Made by a program: the position numbers and the translations under genes. The notes beneath the pieces were generated by a model. The model was not told the DNA's origin. It ran no database searches and saw nothing but the letters and a program-made list of their open reading frames with translations. This document shows positions 36,101 to 51,100 of a stretch of DNA of 64,000 nt, one piece after another. This stretch comes from Lycocorax pyrrhopterus obiensis (Eukaryota; Chordata; Aves; Passeriformes; Paradisaeidae): NCBI GenBank assembly GCA_014706295.1, contig JACSVZ010000004.1, forward strand, positions 90,486,547 through 90,550,546, written 5' to 3'. The stretch's first letter is position 1; every line of letters starts with the position of its first letter.

Positions 36101-39100
36101 TTAGCAATTTGAGCAGAATACAGCAATTTCCAGACTACACCTCAGCACTGGGAACATCCGTATACATCATAAAAAATGTTTCAATATTTAGCAACACTTC
36201 TGCTCACAAAATTCATACATTCAAACTCCACTTAGTTTTATGCACATCTCAAGCTCAGCAACCAGCAAGTTTAGCTGTGGAACAGCTTATCTCAAGTCAT
36301 CAATGTGCCTTAAGACCAGCAAGTGTATAAAGTTTTCCTGTAGCAAGACACTCAGACTATGTCCAATCCATCGGTTTGGATGTCACACTTGAATGGGAAA
36401 CCTCACAGGAATTACACACTATGGTCACTGCCCTGTCAGATCTACTATGACTGTATCTGGCAGGAATATTCAAAACACTTGCACAGTATCTCCATATGTG
36501 AGAGACTGAACTATGACTCAAAACAAATTGACCATTTTTGGAGGTTCCTGGGCGCTTTGCTAAGGCCAGGTTTGCAAGCCTGCAAAGAGAAGCCGGTGAG
36601 TTTTTGGGTGTATAATGACAAACCTTTGGTCTGCATAAGATGGAGGGGGTGAACTTATCACCACCAGAGGCTACAAACTGGGCTCTGAGGCTGGTAAAAG
36701 GCAGACCTCGTGGAGACAGGATTGTGCCTTTTATCATATCAAACTGCCCTCCCTTACATACATGCCCTCCTCGCGGGGAAGGTCCCATTCACACACAGGC
36801 TTACTGACACGAGAGGCAGCTGCCTTAGAAGAGGTCATAAACTATCAATGACCCTTGAAGTGCCCCCAGACTCATTCCTGAGGCCTTCCACCAGAGAACT
36901 GCATGTGATCAAAAGACAGTGTAAAACTTCCCCCTCACATAGGACATACTTGGGCACTCCCACCTGAACCTGAGAATGTATTAACCCACCAGACTTTGTA
37001 CTTTGTGGGCTTTTTCCCCCACCTCTGGACAGATCAAGACCTTCAATCATCACTTCAATCAAGTCTCATCACAGATCCATGGGTGGTAATTATGTATCTC
37101 CCTACTCTTACCCTTTCTGTCTCTTTCTTTCCTTTTTTTCCCTTTTGCATTTTCTTGAATGGTATTTTTATGCTTTCATATTGCTTATTACTATAGATAA
37201 TAATAACCATAATAGCTACATATCTGCTTTCTATTGCAACCAAACTGTTCCAAAATAAACCCAACATGTGTATACTTACAAACACCAATCATTCCAGTCA
37301 TGGAAAACTCTTGTTAAAGTACTTTTATTACACGGTCAAGAAAAGGCATTCTATGATCAGTCTCGACTATTTAGCCCAGTGGAGGTGCAGACCAACAGGC
37401 TGACTTACCTGCAGCACCAGCCTCTTGGTGCTCTATGTTGTTTCCAGGACCAGGAATAGGTGGCACAAGGGCTTGCCTGTCTGCTTCTGGTATCTCATCT
37501 CCACTATCAAAGTCAAACTGCTCTCCCTCGTCCTCCTCTTCATCATTCGGACCTGTGGCTTTTGGTTCATGTTCTAGAACTGTGCACAAAGACACACCTT
37601 TGGTTGTTTGCTCTTATTAATGATTTCATGGGACCAGTAAATGCTCCACATTACAAATGAAGCTTATACAACGAACCCTTAGATTTTTAGGTTACTGGCA
37701 CAGAACAAAAGTTCATTGATGTGTTGATAACCTCATGCAGTTTTCAATAAATCCTTTAGTGTAAACAAGGAAATCACTTGGAAAGAAATTAACAAGGGAT
37801 AGCACAAATACCCTTGCTTTTGTCATAATAAGCCAAAAGATTTTTAGAAAAACACTTAAACAGTCAATTTTTAAATGAGAAAACTTCACAGATAAATTTA
37901 TTTGCACAGGGAATTTGCAAATTTATAACTTCAAGTAATTTTTCCTTTCTATGCTTTCCTAACAGTGTCCAAATATCAATAACAATAACTTTGTTCACAC
38001 ACTCCATTAGAGACTAGCAGATTGGTTTTCCTACTCCAATGTGAGACAGTTTCAAACCAACGACCTCATGCAACATGCCATCAGCCCTATTATCACACAC
38101 AAGTGCATTCTGGTGGAGGTAGGGTGGGGTATCTTTGAGGACGTAATGGCTGAAATAATGACACCCTAATATGGATAGGAAAGGTGGGTTTGGGGTTTTT
38201 TGTCTTTGCTTGTGAAGATGCTGTAGCACAGATTTGGTACGTGGGGCTGGGGAGAGAGAGCAGGAAAAAGTACACGGCAGTTTCCCTCCATGCTATTGGG
38301 GAAAACCCATGAAGATTTAAACCCCTTCATGTACGTATTGCACAAAACTATATCCTAAAATAGATAAAGATGTAAACACACAAGTATGTTATAAAAATTT
38401 ACCCGAATGCGATAAGGTTCCCCGCTCCCCCTCCTCAGGTAACACAAAATGAAAAATAAAGTCTTGCAATGACGATTGGATATGCAGCCTCATGATATTA
38501 TCAGCTATCCTACCATCCAGGACACATTTTTTATTTTTATGATAAAACTCACAACACCCCAAAGCTCTAGATGGCTTAGATTGTCATGGTAATCAGCATT
38601 CCTGCCAAGGCTTCTGTTTCTTCAGGCAGGCTGAGCCAGCATATTTTACCACAGCCACAAATAACAAGATCTTTCATGCAGCCTCTCTGCAGGAGAAAAA
38701 GTGAACTAATTGCAAAAATAGCAAGGAACAAAAAAAAAAGGGTTATCCTGCATTTATTGTCATGGGTTATGGCTGAGGCAGCAGGACATTTAATTTCATT
38801 TTGATGAATTCCTTTTAAAAATCCTTCTGTATGAAGTTGGGCTTCTCATTTTTGCTTTGTCCATTAGCAATTCTTTTTTTCCTGAAAGATGCAAGAAACT
38901 CTTCAGAGCTCTTCCAAGTGATTAAAGACAAACATGGCATTCTTCCTGATTTAGCATCCATCTGACTAAATTGTAATACTTGTTGCTTGACTGTGTAAAG
39001 GGGAAAAGAAACAAAAGGGGGGGGAAGATGTCTTTTCAACTTGACCAAAAAAAAAAATTGGACGTGCCACCTAATTTTTTTTCTGTTATTATGGCTGTTA

Positions 39101-42100
39101 ACACTGCCCTGTTTCACTCATTTCAAAACATTTACTTTGTATCATAGATAAACAAGGAACAGAACCTGATAAATGGGCACTACAGCTTGGAAAGATACCG
39201 TAATCACATCATTGATGGGACAGAAGGTTAAGATTACAAAAAGAGACAAGAAAAGAAAGATTACACGTCTGTTAGAAAAGGCAGACAGGACCCAAAACAA
39301 ATATCCTCAGTTCAGAAAGTTTTAAAACTATATTTCAGCTTTGCATCACTTCTACATTTGTTTCATCCTGCAGGCATAAAATTTAGCCTTTTAAATTTAC
39401 AAATACCTTCCATCCCATATTTAATAAAAATATTCTCCTTTTAAGCTTTTAATATCAATTCTATTTCAATTGATGGAAAAAGTATTTTAACAAAAAAAAA
39501 AAAATAAAAGGAGGATGGGGGCTTTTTGCTTCAACTTAAGAGCGCATCAGAACTGCAGATAAATACAGATTATGTCACACAAAAAAAGAAAAATTCTTGT
39601 TTTGAAAATACCTACTTTTTCCACAGTTCTTTGTGTCATGTCACAACAACACACAGACAAAAGCTCTTTTTAAGTGCTACAATTAGGAAGACAGACAGCA
39701 CTTAGACCCAGGCTGAATCTGGCTACTAAATACCACCACAGATCTTGCAAAATTTCATGGTCATGAAGAAAGCCTGAGTTCCTCCTACCCTCTATCTGCA
39801 AATCAAAAGGATCAAGCCAAAAAGTGCATGAGGCAACTGTTCTTGCAGAAAAAAAAAGGGGAGGAAGAGGGGGAGCATGGTGGGTGGGTGGGTGTGTGAG
39901 GAGGGGATTTTCAAGGCACCCTCCCTTGCAAAAAACACACAGAGGACAGGTTTTTTTTTTTTACTTAATTTTAAAATGCACTACTTTTTTTTCTGAAGTA
40001 ATAATCACGTAATGCTTAGCATGAAAGAATCTGGAATTACTTCAAATAATTAAATTAGTTACTAAAAATCCAATATGCCCTTTCACCACTACTCACATCC
40101 TTAGCTTTATGTGTGCCAGCCAGAGCAATGAGAATACAATAATTGATTAAACTTTTTCATCTTACGGCAACACCACTCTGAAAGCTCTGTAAATGCTTCA
40201 GGGAAATTCTCACATTTCTAAAAATTTCTATTTGGAGTTTTCAAGACTGAAAAAAGTCTGATATAATGGAAACATTGTCTTCAACTTAAATTAAGCATGA
40301 AAGTGCTAATTTAGAATCAGAAAAAGGAATACATGTTCTCATAACTGTGCACAGCACGCAGATTTATGACTTTTTTCTGTGCTTTGTTAGCCAGTGAAAT
40401 GACATTTCTTAAGTTTACTTCTAAAACAAGCTCACTTAGGCTGTGTTTACAGAGACCTGCTGGGGCATAAGCAAATTTAAAAAATGTTTGGTTGCTCTGC
40501 CAATTGCAAAGCATTCTTGGCACCATCTGCTTTCCCATTTATTATCCTCAAATTATTTATAGTTCAATGTAATACAGCTAAGGAGTTAAAAGAGTGGCAT
40601 TAATTTTAAAGACCAGATTAAGCCAGTGAAGCTTCATTAATAGTTTTCTTAAACAGTTTATTTTCGTGGCACAGAAGTAAGATAAAATAGCTCTGCACTT
40701 CTATCAAGTGTACTTTGAACACAATATGAACACACTGGAAATAATAAAAGCACCCCAAAAGTCTGTCCTCCCCTAGCAATCTCATAAATCCATGATGATC
40801 CAAAAGAAGTCAAATGAGTTTCTTCCATGAAAAACCACAATAAAGGAAGAGTGAAACAGAACCCCAAGCACAAACAGATCAGCAGTCTGGAGCACAGTAA
40901 CAATACCCTGGACATAAACAGGCATGCTGCCACCAAGAAATATGAATACTTTGTGTTCTAAGGTTTGAAAAATATTTTTAGAAATTGAAGGCTTCTGTAC
41001 AATTAGGAACGTCATCTTTGCAATCAGCTGTACTCATTTTTTTTAAAGTTCACAGGCTATTACGGAACAAAAAGTGGAAATGCATCCATTATATTTAGAA
41101 GACTCAATAAACATTTTTAGTCACTTCTACTATATGACTGATGAAGGCAGTAAGTGTACACTGCTTCAAATGACATATATCTAATTATTATTTAGTGAAA
41201 AAATATGGATAGAATTGAGCCTAAAACAGACTGGTAGGAGTTGCCTGCTCTTAATCCAACATGCAGTTTTAAAACATTTCTCTTTTTTACTCGTGTATTT
41301 TGGATTGCAACAAGACACTTAGGACTGCAAAGACCTACCTTCCTTTCAAATGAATTCCCCAAATGTTTCAACTTTCTACAAATACTTGAGTGTCTTGAAA
41401 TACACAAAACCTTTTAGTAAAAAAAAAAAATTTAAAATGTTACTATCCCAGAATATTTTTAGGTATTACAAAATTTGCTAACTTACACAGGTTACAAGTC
41501 AAAACAAACTGCCAGACATAGCAATCTAAATGCTTTTTTATCCTTGATACATTCCAGCGACTTCTCTGATGAGATACACTTCCCTTTACAGACCTGTACT
41601 TCCAGACAATTATAATCTGCTGAGCTCCTTATGGAAGTGTAAAATAAAAATAAGTATTGAAAGCATGCAGACACCAGGAAATGACTGAATTTTTAAAGTT
41701 ACCATTATTTTTGTAAAACTAACCATGTAGGGCCAAACACACCCTGCTGACTGTGCTCCAGGATAAGTGGGCTCTCAAGCTGTTCACTTTTCATTTCAGA
41801 TGAAATTTCTGAAATTAGCAGATGCTTGGTGTTTGTCAGGATGGTGAACCTTGTGCTAGGAAACACTCATGCCTGCAGAAGCTTCCTGATTTGGCCAATT
41901 TGCAAACCTTTGTAAAATAACAGTTGCCTCATATTCAGCAGGAACTTGCAGATAGGTTTCAAGAAACTTGGTTGCCACTGGACAGCCTCTTGTTTCTCCC
42001 AGCTTGAAAGCACTGTTTAGGTTGCATTCCACAGCTAGAAAGCAACATGGTATTTTCAACCCACTCTCCCACTTGTGACCACTGGTTCTTCAGTTCCAGG

Positions 42101-45100
42101 AGAGAAAACTGCAGTTAAACATTCTTTCGTGCTGGTACTGAGCTGACACATCGCTCTTCTGCCCTTCCTCAAAGGACACCTACACCAGCAGCTGGGGAGG
42201 GAGAGCAGTGAGGGGCAGGGCAGGAGGGATGCCAGAGGAGAAAGGCTGACCTTCACGAGCAAGTGCTTCTGCAAACACTGCCCTTCACTGACACTTCCCA
42301 GTCACACGTGACATCCACCAGCACACCACTGGCATCCATAAATCACCTCTTCACACAGTCACACAGGTGGAAAGTGTCTACGTTGCTGGGGGAAAATAAA
42401 CATCTAGGACAAAACTGTGTATGCAAAAACACGAGTGAGCACTCCTTCCCATGGGAAGCGGATCAGAGCCAAGGACTTTCATTCCCTTTGCACTCACAGC
42501 TGTGCTAAGCTGGCACTGCAGGGAACCCAGGTCCCTGTGGTACAAGCACACTGCTAATCACACACAGCTCGCACACACATCCAAAGCATGACCACAATGT
42601 CAGCATTACCAGTCTCTGTAGAAAACACTTACAAAAAAACCCCAACCAAACTAAACAGTATACATTCATGCAAAAAGTGTTTCCAGTGATGGAAACAAAA
42701 GCAAAACCACATGAATTAACAGGCTTTCCCTGCAAATAAATAACAAAGAAATAAGTACAAATGCCTCTTTAGTATTTTGCAAATACACACATTACACATA
42801 CTGATTATGTTGTCAGGCATGCACAACAGATATTCTTCTGGATAAAAAAACAAATTCAAAACCAGAGTCAGAAGAGTAATGAATCTGCCTGCTCAAGTTT
42901 CAGAGAGACTGCTAACAACAGCATGCCTAATACAAAAAAAATTGCATTCCTTGAAATAAAGCCCAGGTCTGTGGATGTTAGGAAAGATTTACAAATAGCA
43001 AAAGATCCTGAACTTTAAAAACTACTCACAGCACTAAAAATTTAAGTATTAATTAACTAAAATTTAAAAGAATTAAGTTGCAAAAAATCTAAAGTCTAAA
43101 ATAAAAGCATTAAGACATGAACCAGGCTGTCCAAAGAAAAACAGGAGCAACATCAGCAGACTTGCACTCCTTTGTAACGCCCTAAGGTGCTTTTCAGTAC
43201 TGGCTACCCTATAGCCAGAAAGGCAGCTAAGTAAAATCAGTGTTTTGTGGCCATTTACTTTAATTACTCAGCACACTGGTGTCACTGGTACTGTCTGCCA
43301 CCACCAGAAATACAGACCAAGTCTGGTCCTGAGGATGCCTCTTTCAACTTAGCATCAGCACATTCTGACATTTGAATTTTACCAAGAAATTCTGCTGGTG
43401 CTGTAAGGAAAGCCTGTACAGATGTTATTTGGAATTCTGCATAAATACATGAGAGATCCCTCTCTATGCTGAAAAGCATCTATCCATATTAAAGGCTACT
43501 AGCTTTCCATCAGTATTTAAGGAATATGAATACACTTGACCCTTAGTACCCCCGAGGTCACCTGTCTGCGTTGGTATAAATGCCAGCAGGCACTTGAGCT
43601 GAGGTACAACACGTCTGCTCGTGAGCTCAGAGCTGATGGTGGCTGTGCAGCCGGGCTCAGCCCCAGCGCACATGAACTGCTGAACTCACCTACAACATGC
43701 TGCCAAATGGACAATCCACACAGGGAATAGGAAAATCAGAGAGCTTTAATAAAACAGAAATCAAACAGCAGAAGACTACAATGTCACTGAGAAAATTAAA
43801 TACCCAGCTCTGGCAGTGCAAGGACAGAGCATGTTGGCTAACCACAGGTTACAAATGACATACTAAGGAAAAACAGAAAAAAGTTCTAGAAAATGTAGTT
43901 TTGACCACGTAGTCAACATATTTATGAAAAAATAACCATTTTTAAGCACTGCTCCAGTGAGAGCAGTCTGGCTTGTTATTTACTTCTACACTTCTTTTTT
44001 CTATCAGTTATCAACTATTAATATCTAGTTTTCCAAATAATTACTTTTACTTTGGAGCAATTGCTGTTTAATGGTTTGAGGCATATGCATTTCTCTAATA
44101 CAGTCTGTTTAATTCTAATTAGCAATACAAAACTGCTGTATCATCTGGCAATACCTTGGACCAAAAGCTCTTTAAAAGTAATTGGGAACCCTATGAAGCA
44201 GAAGGCAGCCAGACACACGCTGGAGACCTAAAACAGGAAGCATGAGATCCCACTTCCACAGAAAGAAAACATACTGCTTAGGTGCATAAACTGACTACTG
44301 TACTAAAGAAAAGCCGAAAGCTAACCAGAGCAAAAGCTTGAGTTTTTAGGTCTTGGATCATTCTAGCAACATCTTTCTACCAGGCTAAAACACTCTGGTT
44401 AAGAAGTTAGCAAAGGATTTGACTTCATTTTTGGATCATATTTTTTCCTCCACCTTGCCAGCAATTGTACATACTTCCTAGACTGAACCTTCAGATGACT
44501 TGGCAAACGGATGCCTAAATCCTGGATCATTGTTGCTCTGTCCAGGCTGAACAACCCTTTGTCTAGCAACGTCAAAACTTAAGCACTGGCTGGCACCCCC
44601 CAAAAGCACCACTTAGAACACCTAAAAGCATCTGACTTCGAACAGATGTTGGCACTGAGCCGTTCATACACTCAGCCCACCTCCACAGCAACAGCCCAGG
44701 CAGGGATCAGAAGATGCATGCGGCTCCAGGAATCCAGTTGTCCTTTTGGACACACTGCCAAAGGTTCCTTTTTCCCAACAATTATACCTCCACCTAACAC
44801 TCCAAGAACTGAGTGCAACCAGTTCACATGTTTAAAAATAACTAAGATTTAATTATTTGAGTTTTCCCCTTGATGAATTCTGGACAAAGAAACAAACTAC
44901 ATATTAAATTTCACAGCATTTTACTGCATCCTTTACTAAAAAAAAAAAAAAATATATATAAACTAGAATAGGATGGTTATGTCCCGTAAATCCAGGACAA
45001 TACTGGAAATATTTTGGATTTCAGCTGGCTGCTCACCTCCTCCTTTCTAGGGTTACCCTTTCACCCAGCCTAAACAGCACTTCTCAAATAGATTGATTTG

Positions 45101-48100
45101 TAAACTAAGCATAATATATCCAAAATATGACAAATCTATTACACCAGCAACTAATGAGGAGAGAGTTTCCAAAGCATCCCCTTTCTTAATATTTATTTTA
45201 ATTATTGTTTGAACACATCTTGATCCTATTTGCCCTACCACAGTAAGGTCCTGTTTTAGCTCAAAAAAACCCCTGTGGAATTCAAACAAACTCATGAAAA
45301 CAGTAATTCTTACATCACTGAACTCTCAAAAATCCTATTTTACAGTACCCTTTTAACACACCTTCTACCAGAAATTCTATCACCTTAGTGGATACTGGGC
45401 AACAATTGTGTTTCCTTGGGACCTTTCAGTCCAACAGCCTCAGAGCCCTTTTCACTGCCTCCTTTCATTAGCCATGGAGAGGGAAGGTAGCTCTGCCTTG
45501 GCCCCAAGACTGGTCAAAGAAAACCACCATAAGCAAATATCACCATTCAGACCTTCAGCCAGTCCACATGGAAGTCAGGAAGGAATTTCTTCCAATATAA
45601 AGCACCTTGTTAAGAATTTGTTTTGTGTATTTGGTTTCCATGGCCAGGTTTTGGTAGTGCAGGGGCTACAGTGGCGGCTACTGTGAAAAGCTGCCAGAAG
45701 CTTCCCCCACGTCCAGCAGAGCCAATGCCAGCCAGATCTGAGAGAGCTGCTGTGGGAAAATGAACTCCATCTCAGCAAGACCCAATACAGCCGGCAAGTG
45801 TTCTTCTCATGCAAATACAAGTGGGTCACCATCTGATATGCATGGGGAAACAGCAATCCCAGCCAAAGTTAATTTTACTTCTACTTCCCTTTGCAATACA
45901 GGAGACTGCGAAGATCCTCTGGACAAACTACACTTCACCAATTCACTGCTCCCAGGGCAGCACCTGCATTTCCCTCTGTCCCTCCCAGCCAACATACAGA
46001 ATGGGGAAATACAGAGACCGGGAAGTCACCCATCAGTGTTGACATCTCCATGGGCACAGGAGCACAGGCATCTCCCCTTCCAGACCCTAGAGAAACTTCT
46101 ACCAGCACAAGGTTATCCAGAAACCATCATGCTTTCACCTAAACAAAGTTATTGAACTCAACCACAGACTATTTAGCAGTAAGACATATTCTTGTAGCAA
46201 CCCTTCTTTGACCTACTAAATCATCTTCTGTATTCATTTTAATGAAAATATGACAAGGCTGGGAAGATTATTTCAATGAGGAAGAAAAAAGAAAATCTAT
46301 ACAGGGGGTTGGAAGAGTCTTCTCCCAAAAATGTTTAACAAGTATGTTTTCCTCAGAATGCTAGGCATAGCTTCAGTTCCTCCATGCAGAAAAAGCAAGC
46401 AGCACCTAACAAATGTGTCGTTCAAAAATTCATACACTTTATTTAAGTTATTACAATGCAGACAAGCTTTTATCTGTGCTCACGCACAAGATAAAAGAAC
46501 TATAACAATTTATTTAAAAAGTGAATCTTTCTGCAAACTCTAGAGTAGACTCATTACAGAGGCTTTAGGCATGGTTAGTGAATATTTATTGTGTTCAGTG
46601 AAACAGAAGTAAAAAACTCCAAAAATAAAAAAATCCCTCAGTTTTTGCCAGCAATTTATCCCAGCCAGTTAAGGATAGATACAAGTCCTAAAAAGGCAAA
46701 AGAAGCATAGAAAAAAATTAATTCACCCTCTTCTTACATGTTGGCTCACTGAAATTAAAATTTCAGAGCTTAGTTTCAACTGCTCATTGGAAGAATATCC
46801 AAAAATCAGTACAAATTCCTTTACAATTGTTGGGGTTTTTTTAAGCAATCAACACTAGTTACCACCAACCAATGATCAAGTTTTGCTGCAATCTCCTGAA
46901 AGGCCTTTATCTCATCATCATCTACTCTTTCTGATTAACAAGTCTGGGCCTTGTCCCTGCACAGAGCTAGCAAGTAAAGTCAAGTCACCTTAAAGAGCAG
47001 CTGAATAAACAGAAAAAAACCCCAACAAAACAACTATATCTTATTATTCAGAAGGAAAACACCAAATACTCTCAAAAGAATGAAGTCACCCATCAAGAAA
47101 CAGTAACAGTAACATCATTTAACATGTTCTAAACAACTAGCAAAGTTTTTACCATTTTTCCTCAAAATAAAATAAGATCTAATTATATCTATGTACATTG
47201 TGTTTTCTTTGTGGCTGCTAAAACCAGAAATAAGTTATTTATTCATCTATTTATTTCCTTTCTATTTTTTGTTTTTCCCAACACTTAAATATACTTGGCT
47301 AGAAGAAAAAATACACCATTCATAAATGGTTTTTGCAAAGGGAATCTTCTTGTTACTCTTCATTACACAGCTAGTCTGAATTGTCACATAAAATAATTGA
47401 TCCTTACCTTAAACAATGCATTTTCCTTCATTTACTGAGAGAAATGTGACCTTTAGAAATAAATAAATTGTTCTGTTACAGATGGGATGTCAGACACCAG
47501 CAAGCTATTGCCAGTTTCAAAAACAAGGAGCCATTCATAACTACAATTCATATTCTGTTCTCATTCTTCTGAAATCTTGGCTCCCTTTTTACAATCATTT
47601 GTAACTGTCTGTATGCTGAAAATAGATACCTAACAATATTGTTTAGTCCAAGACCAACTCCCTTTATATCTGCAGCTTAATTTAAACAATGTCTTATTTT
47701 CCCAATCTCAGTAAATAAATACAATCATAGGGTCTTCTCCATTCTTTATTTTCAGAAACTAAATCATAAAACATGCAAGTGTTTCCCTTGTTGGTATTAA
47801 AAAAGCCCAATTTAACCACCTCTTGTCTCAGTCACAAGATTAGCTTTTTAAAACTGTTAAAACATAAATAAACTATGAATTTTTTCACTAAATAGTGGAA
47901 AAGGTAACCAAATAATCTGAAAGAAATACATATAGGAGACAGAATAAAAAGCAGCTCCCCTAGCAGAGAAATACAGTCATCTCCACAGCGAAACACAGCA
48001 GCTGTCCAGCAGCTCCTTACTAGAGTTAATAAAAATTCTTTTATTTGTTGGTGGGTTTTTTGTTTGGTTTCAGTTTTTTTGGGGTTGGTGGGGTTTTTTG

Positions 48101-51100
48101 TTTGTTGCTGGGGTTTTTTGTTTGGTTAGGGATTTTTTTGTTATAATATGTAAGGTCATCCCAGTGGAAACTTTTACGAGAGCACAGTTGTTTCTACTTC
48201 GCTCTTACCCAAGGACTCAGGCCAGACTTCCTTCTCAGGGACAGAGGAGCAAGGACTATTTTAGTGTTCTGGCCCTGACAGGGAAACAACAAAATATAAC
48301 TGCGGAAAGACACAATCACAGCACTCAATTGCATACAGGATATCCAGATTTACGTCCTTGGATTCCTTGCTCTACATGTCTCCATATCAGGAACAAAGAA
48401 ATATCCCACTCATAGCTCTAGAGAGCTGATTTTTTATATAAAAACGTGTACAAAATGCTTTTACAATTGCTGTCTAGGAGATATTTTTAGTCTATTTCCA
48501 GTTTTAGAAAAAAACAACTTCATTTCATTGAAGAACATCTTAAATCTCAAACTTCAGCATGACAAAGTTTCTCATCTAGCTTTACTCAAAGCACTGGTGA
48601 CAGTGGTGTAGTTGAATGAACATCCAGCTCTCCACTACACTTGGTCCTTAAGGACACCTCTCATGCTCCTCAAATGAAGAATTATAACTGATTCTCTCTC
48701 AGGTAAAGAGAGTATTTGCCAGTAATATGAAGACTATGCATTCAAATCAATTCTCACAATGTCCTAGTACAAACACTGAAATTTCAGTATTTCACTTTAA
48801 AATTTTAACATACCATTTATGTTAATTTTCTAAAATTGGGAAATAAAATAAAAGTATACTCAGTATAGTGAAATACACCCAATGCTTTTTAATAGTTTTC
48901 ACAGAGAAATCATATGAGGCATAGTGCCATGTACCAGAAAGAGTGAGAGACAGACATGCTCAGAGATGATGAAAATGCAAAACTAAGCCTCCTTGGCATA
49001 GATAGTACACCCCACTCCCTTCCCCCCAGTCTCTCTTGGGCAAGAAGCTGTTTCTCAGGTATCCATCCTGCCAGGCAAACAAACATGGCTTTCCTTTGGA
49101 AACAGGCCCTGATAAACACCTCTCAAGTTCTCACTTAAAGAAAAGCACTTCCACTTTGCAAGATCACCAGATGTTTTCCAAGTAGAGGAATGAAAAACTG
49201 CCAGACATGACATCTCCTAGTAAAGCAGTAATAGCACAAGTACAGGCCATCACACGTAAACACCATCCTAACATTAACATCCAGTCCCAGCTGTTCAGTG
49301 TGCAGGTAAGTCCTCTCCAGGAGAGATTCAATGTGATTCCAGATTCTCAGAACTACCACCTTTGTAATTCCTCCCTCCATAGTCTGCAGTCCACAGCATA
49401 TCCTCTTCCTGTCTAAATGGATTTGGTTAAGGACACTCCCTTACAACAACCAATTAAAAGCATAATTATAACTTACAGCCACAATAAAAGTGGCCATTTT
49501 CATTTAGCTTTTAATAAAAGATTTTTGTGTTGTTGACAGAACAAGAATCATCCTCTATTTCATTTCACAAGATAGCCATGGAATTATTTTATGCAAGAAA
49601 TCTTAAATGCCTGCACTTCATGCCTAAATTCATATGCACAGACAGACTAAATCAGGGAACATGAGCTAGTACTATTATCTCAAGCATCCATTTTGGAGGT
49701 ACTTCTTTTGATTTTGCTCTTAGCCAAGGAAGCCTTTGCATCTACCCCACTCCAACTGCTCCCTGGTTGCTAAAACATACATTCCTTCAACATACACAGA
49801 GAAAAATACTGGCTAATCCACGGCTAGAAGAAGCAGCTCTTTTTAAAGCAATCTAGAGGACAGAACAACACAGGCAATACTTTTTCCAAGTTACTCACTA
49901 CTTGAATTTGCTCTGAGGTAGGAAAACGTAACCAGCACAGACTTGCCACTACTTGATTAGCAATGCATGAATGGAATGTCCAAACACCTATGAACAGATA
50001 AGTTGCATAAGCATAATAAACTAAAACAAATAAAATATGTTACATTCCATTTTTTTATCACATCGTTTTTCCTTATCAAGTAGTGGCAGAAGCAGCTACA
50101 CTACTGACCTTTACTGTACCTTAACTTAAACAAGGCATAGATTCAGATGGCTATGGCTAATGAAAACACATTATTTAACCCTGTAGCTTTCATCTATTTT
50201 CTTACAACATCCCCTGGACAAAGATGAAGGTTTATTGCTATTCTTCCTCTTTGTATTTATTAGGATTGATACAAACAGGTTTGGAGAATTTACCTGGCAA
50301 AACCACAGAAAACTTACTCGACAAGACTAAAGCTGAGATTTACAGTGCAAGGTATACACTTGTAGATAGAAAGGAGCCTGCATGACTTTCAGCACTACAG
50401 CTATCTTTGTTAGGACAAAAAATAAGTAAACAAAAAAATTCCCAAAACATCACAAGAACTTTCTTTTAGAAAAAGTAATTGATTTCATCTGTGGGCCCAG
50501 TGTGGGATCTCAGAATCATTATGCAAAAAGTAAAAAAAAAAAAAAATTAATGATATAGCAAAGGTTTCTGGACCCAATAGGAATCTCACCCTCACTCTGA
50601 GCTAGGATAACCCACCCATGTGACCATTGTCTGAAGGCATTGACAGGTGCTGCTCACCCCTCCTGAACAGACCCACGGATGGCCAGTGTATATGCATGCA
50701 AAATAAACCTTCAATTATTAGTTGTTATGTGTATTTGCTGTCATACTTGGCCCTAAAATCCTCACTTCTTTTCCACCTGCAAAACAGGTCATGAGAATTA
50801 TCTAGAAAGTGAACTAAAATGTCTTTTAGTGTAATTATTAAAATTCATCTTCACTGATAATCCCTTTAATATGTTTTTAAGATAGTTAGCAATGGTAAAC
50901 TAAAAAAATATACAAGTTCCACTAGTTTCAGACAAAGCTTTTTGAGATGAGAGAGAAATCACAGAATATTCTGAGTTGGAAGGGACCCACAAGGCTCATC
51001 AAAGTCCCACTCCTGGTTCTGCACGTGACCACCCCAGAATCATACCATGTGCCTGAGAGCATTAACCAAGCATCTTTTGAATTTTGTCAGGCTTTGTGCT

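Noticed and set aside
36357..36788. 143-codon minus-strand frame
   Set aside because: The protein is not recognisable and the region overlaps a probable LTR-type element.
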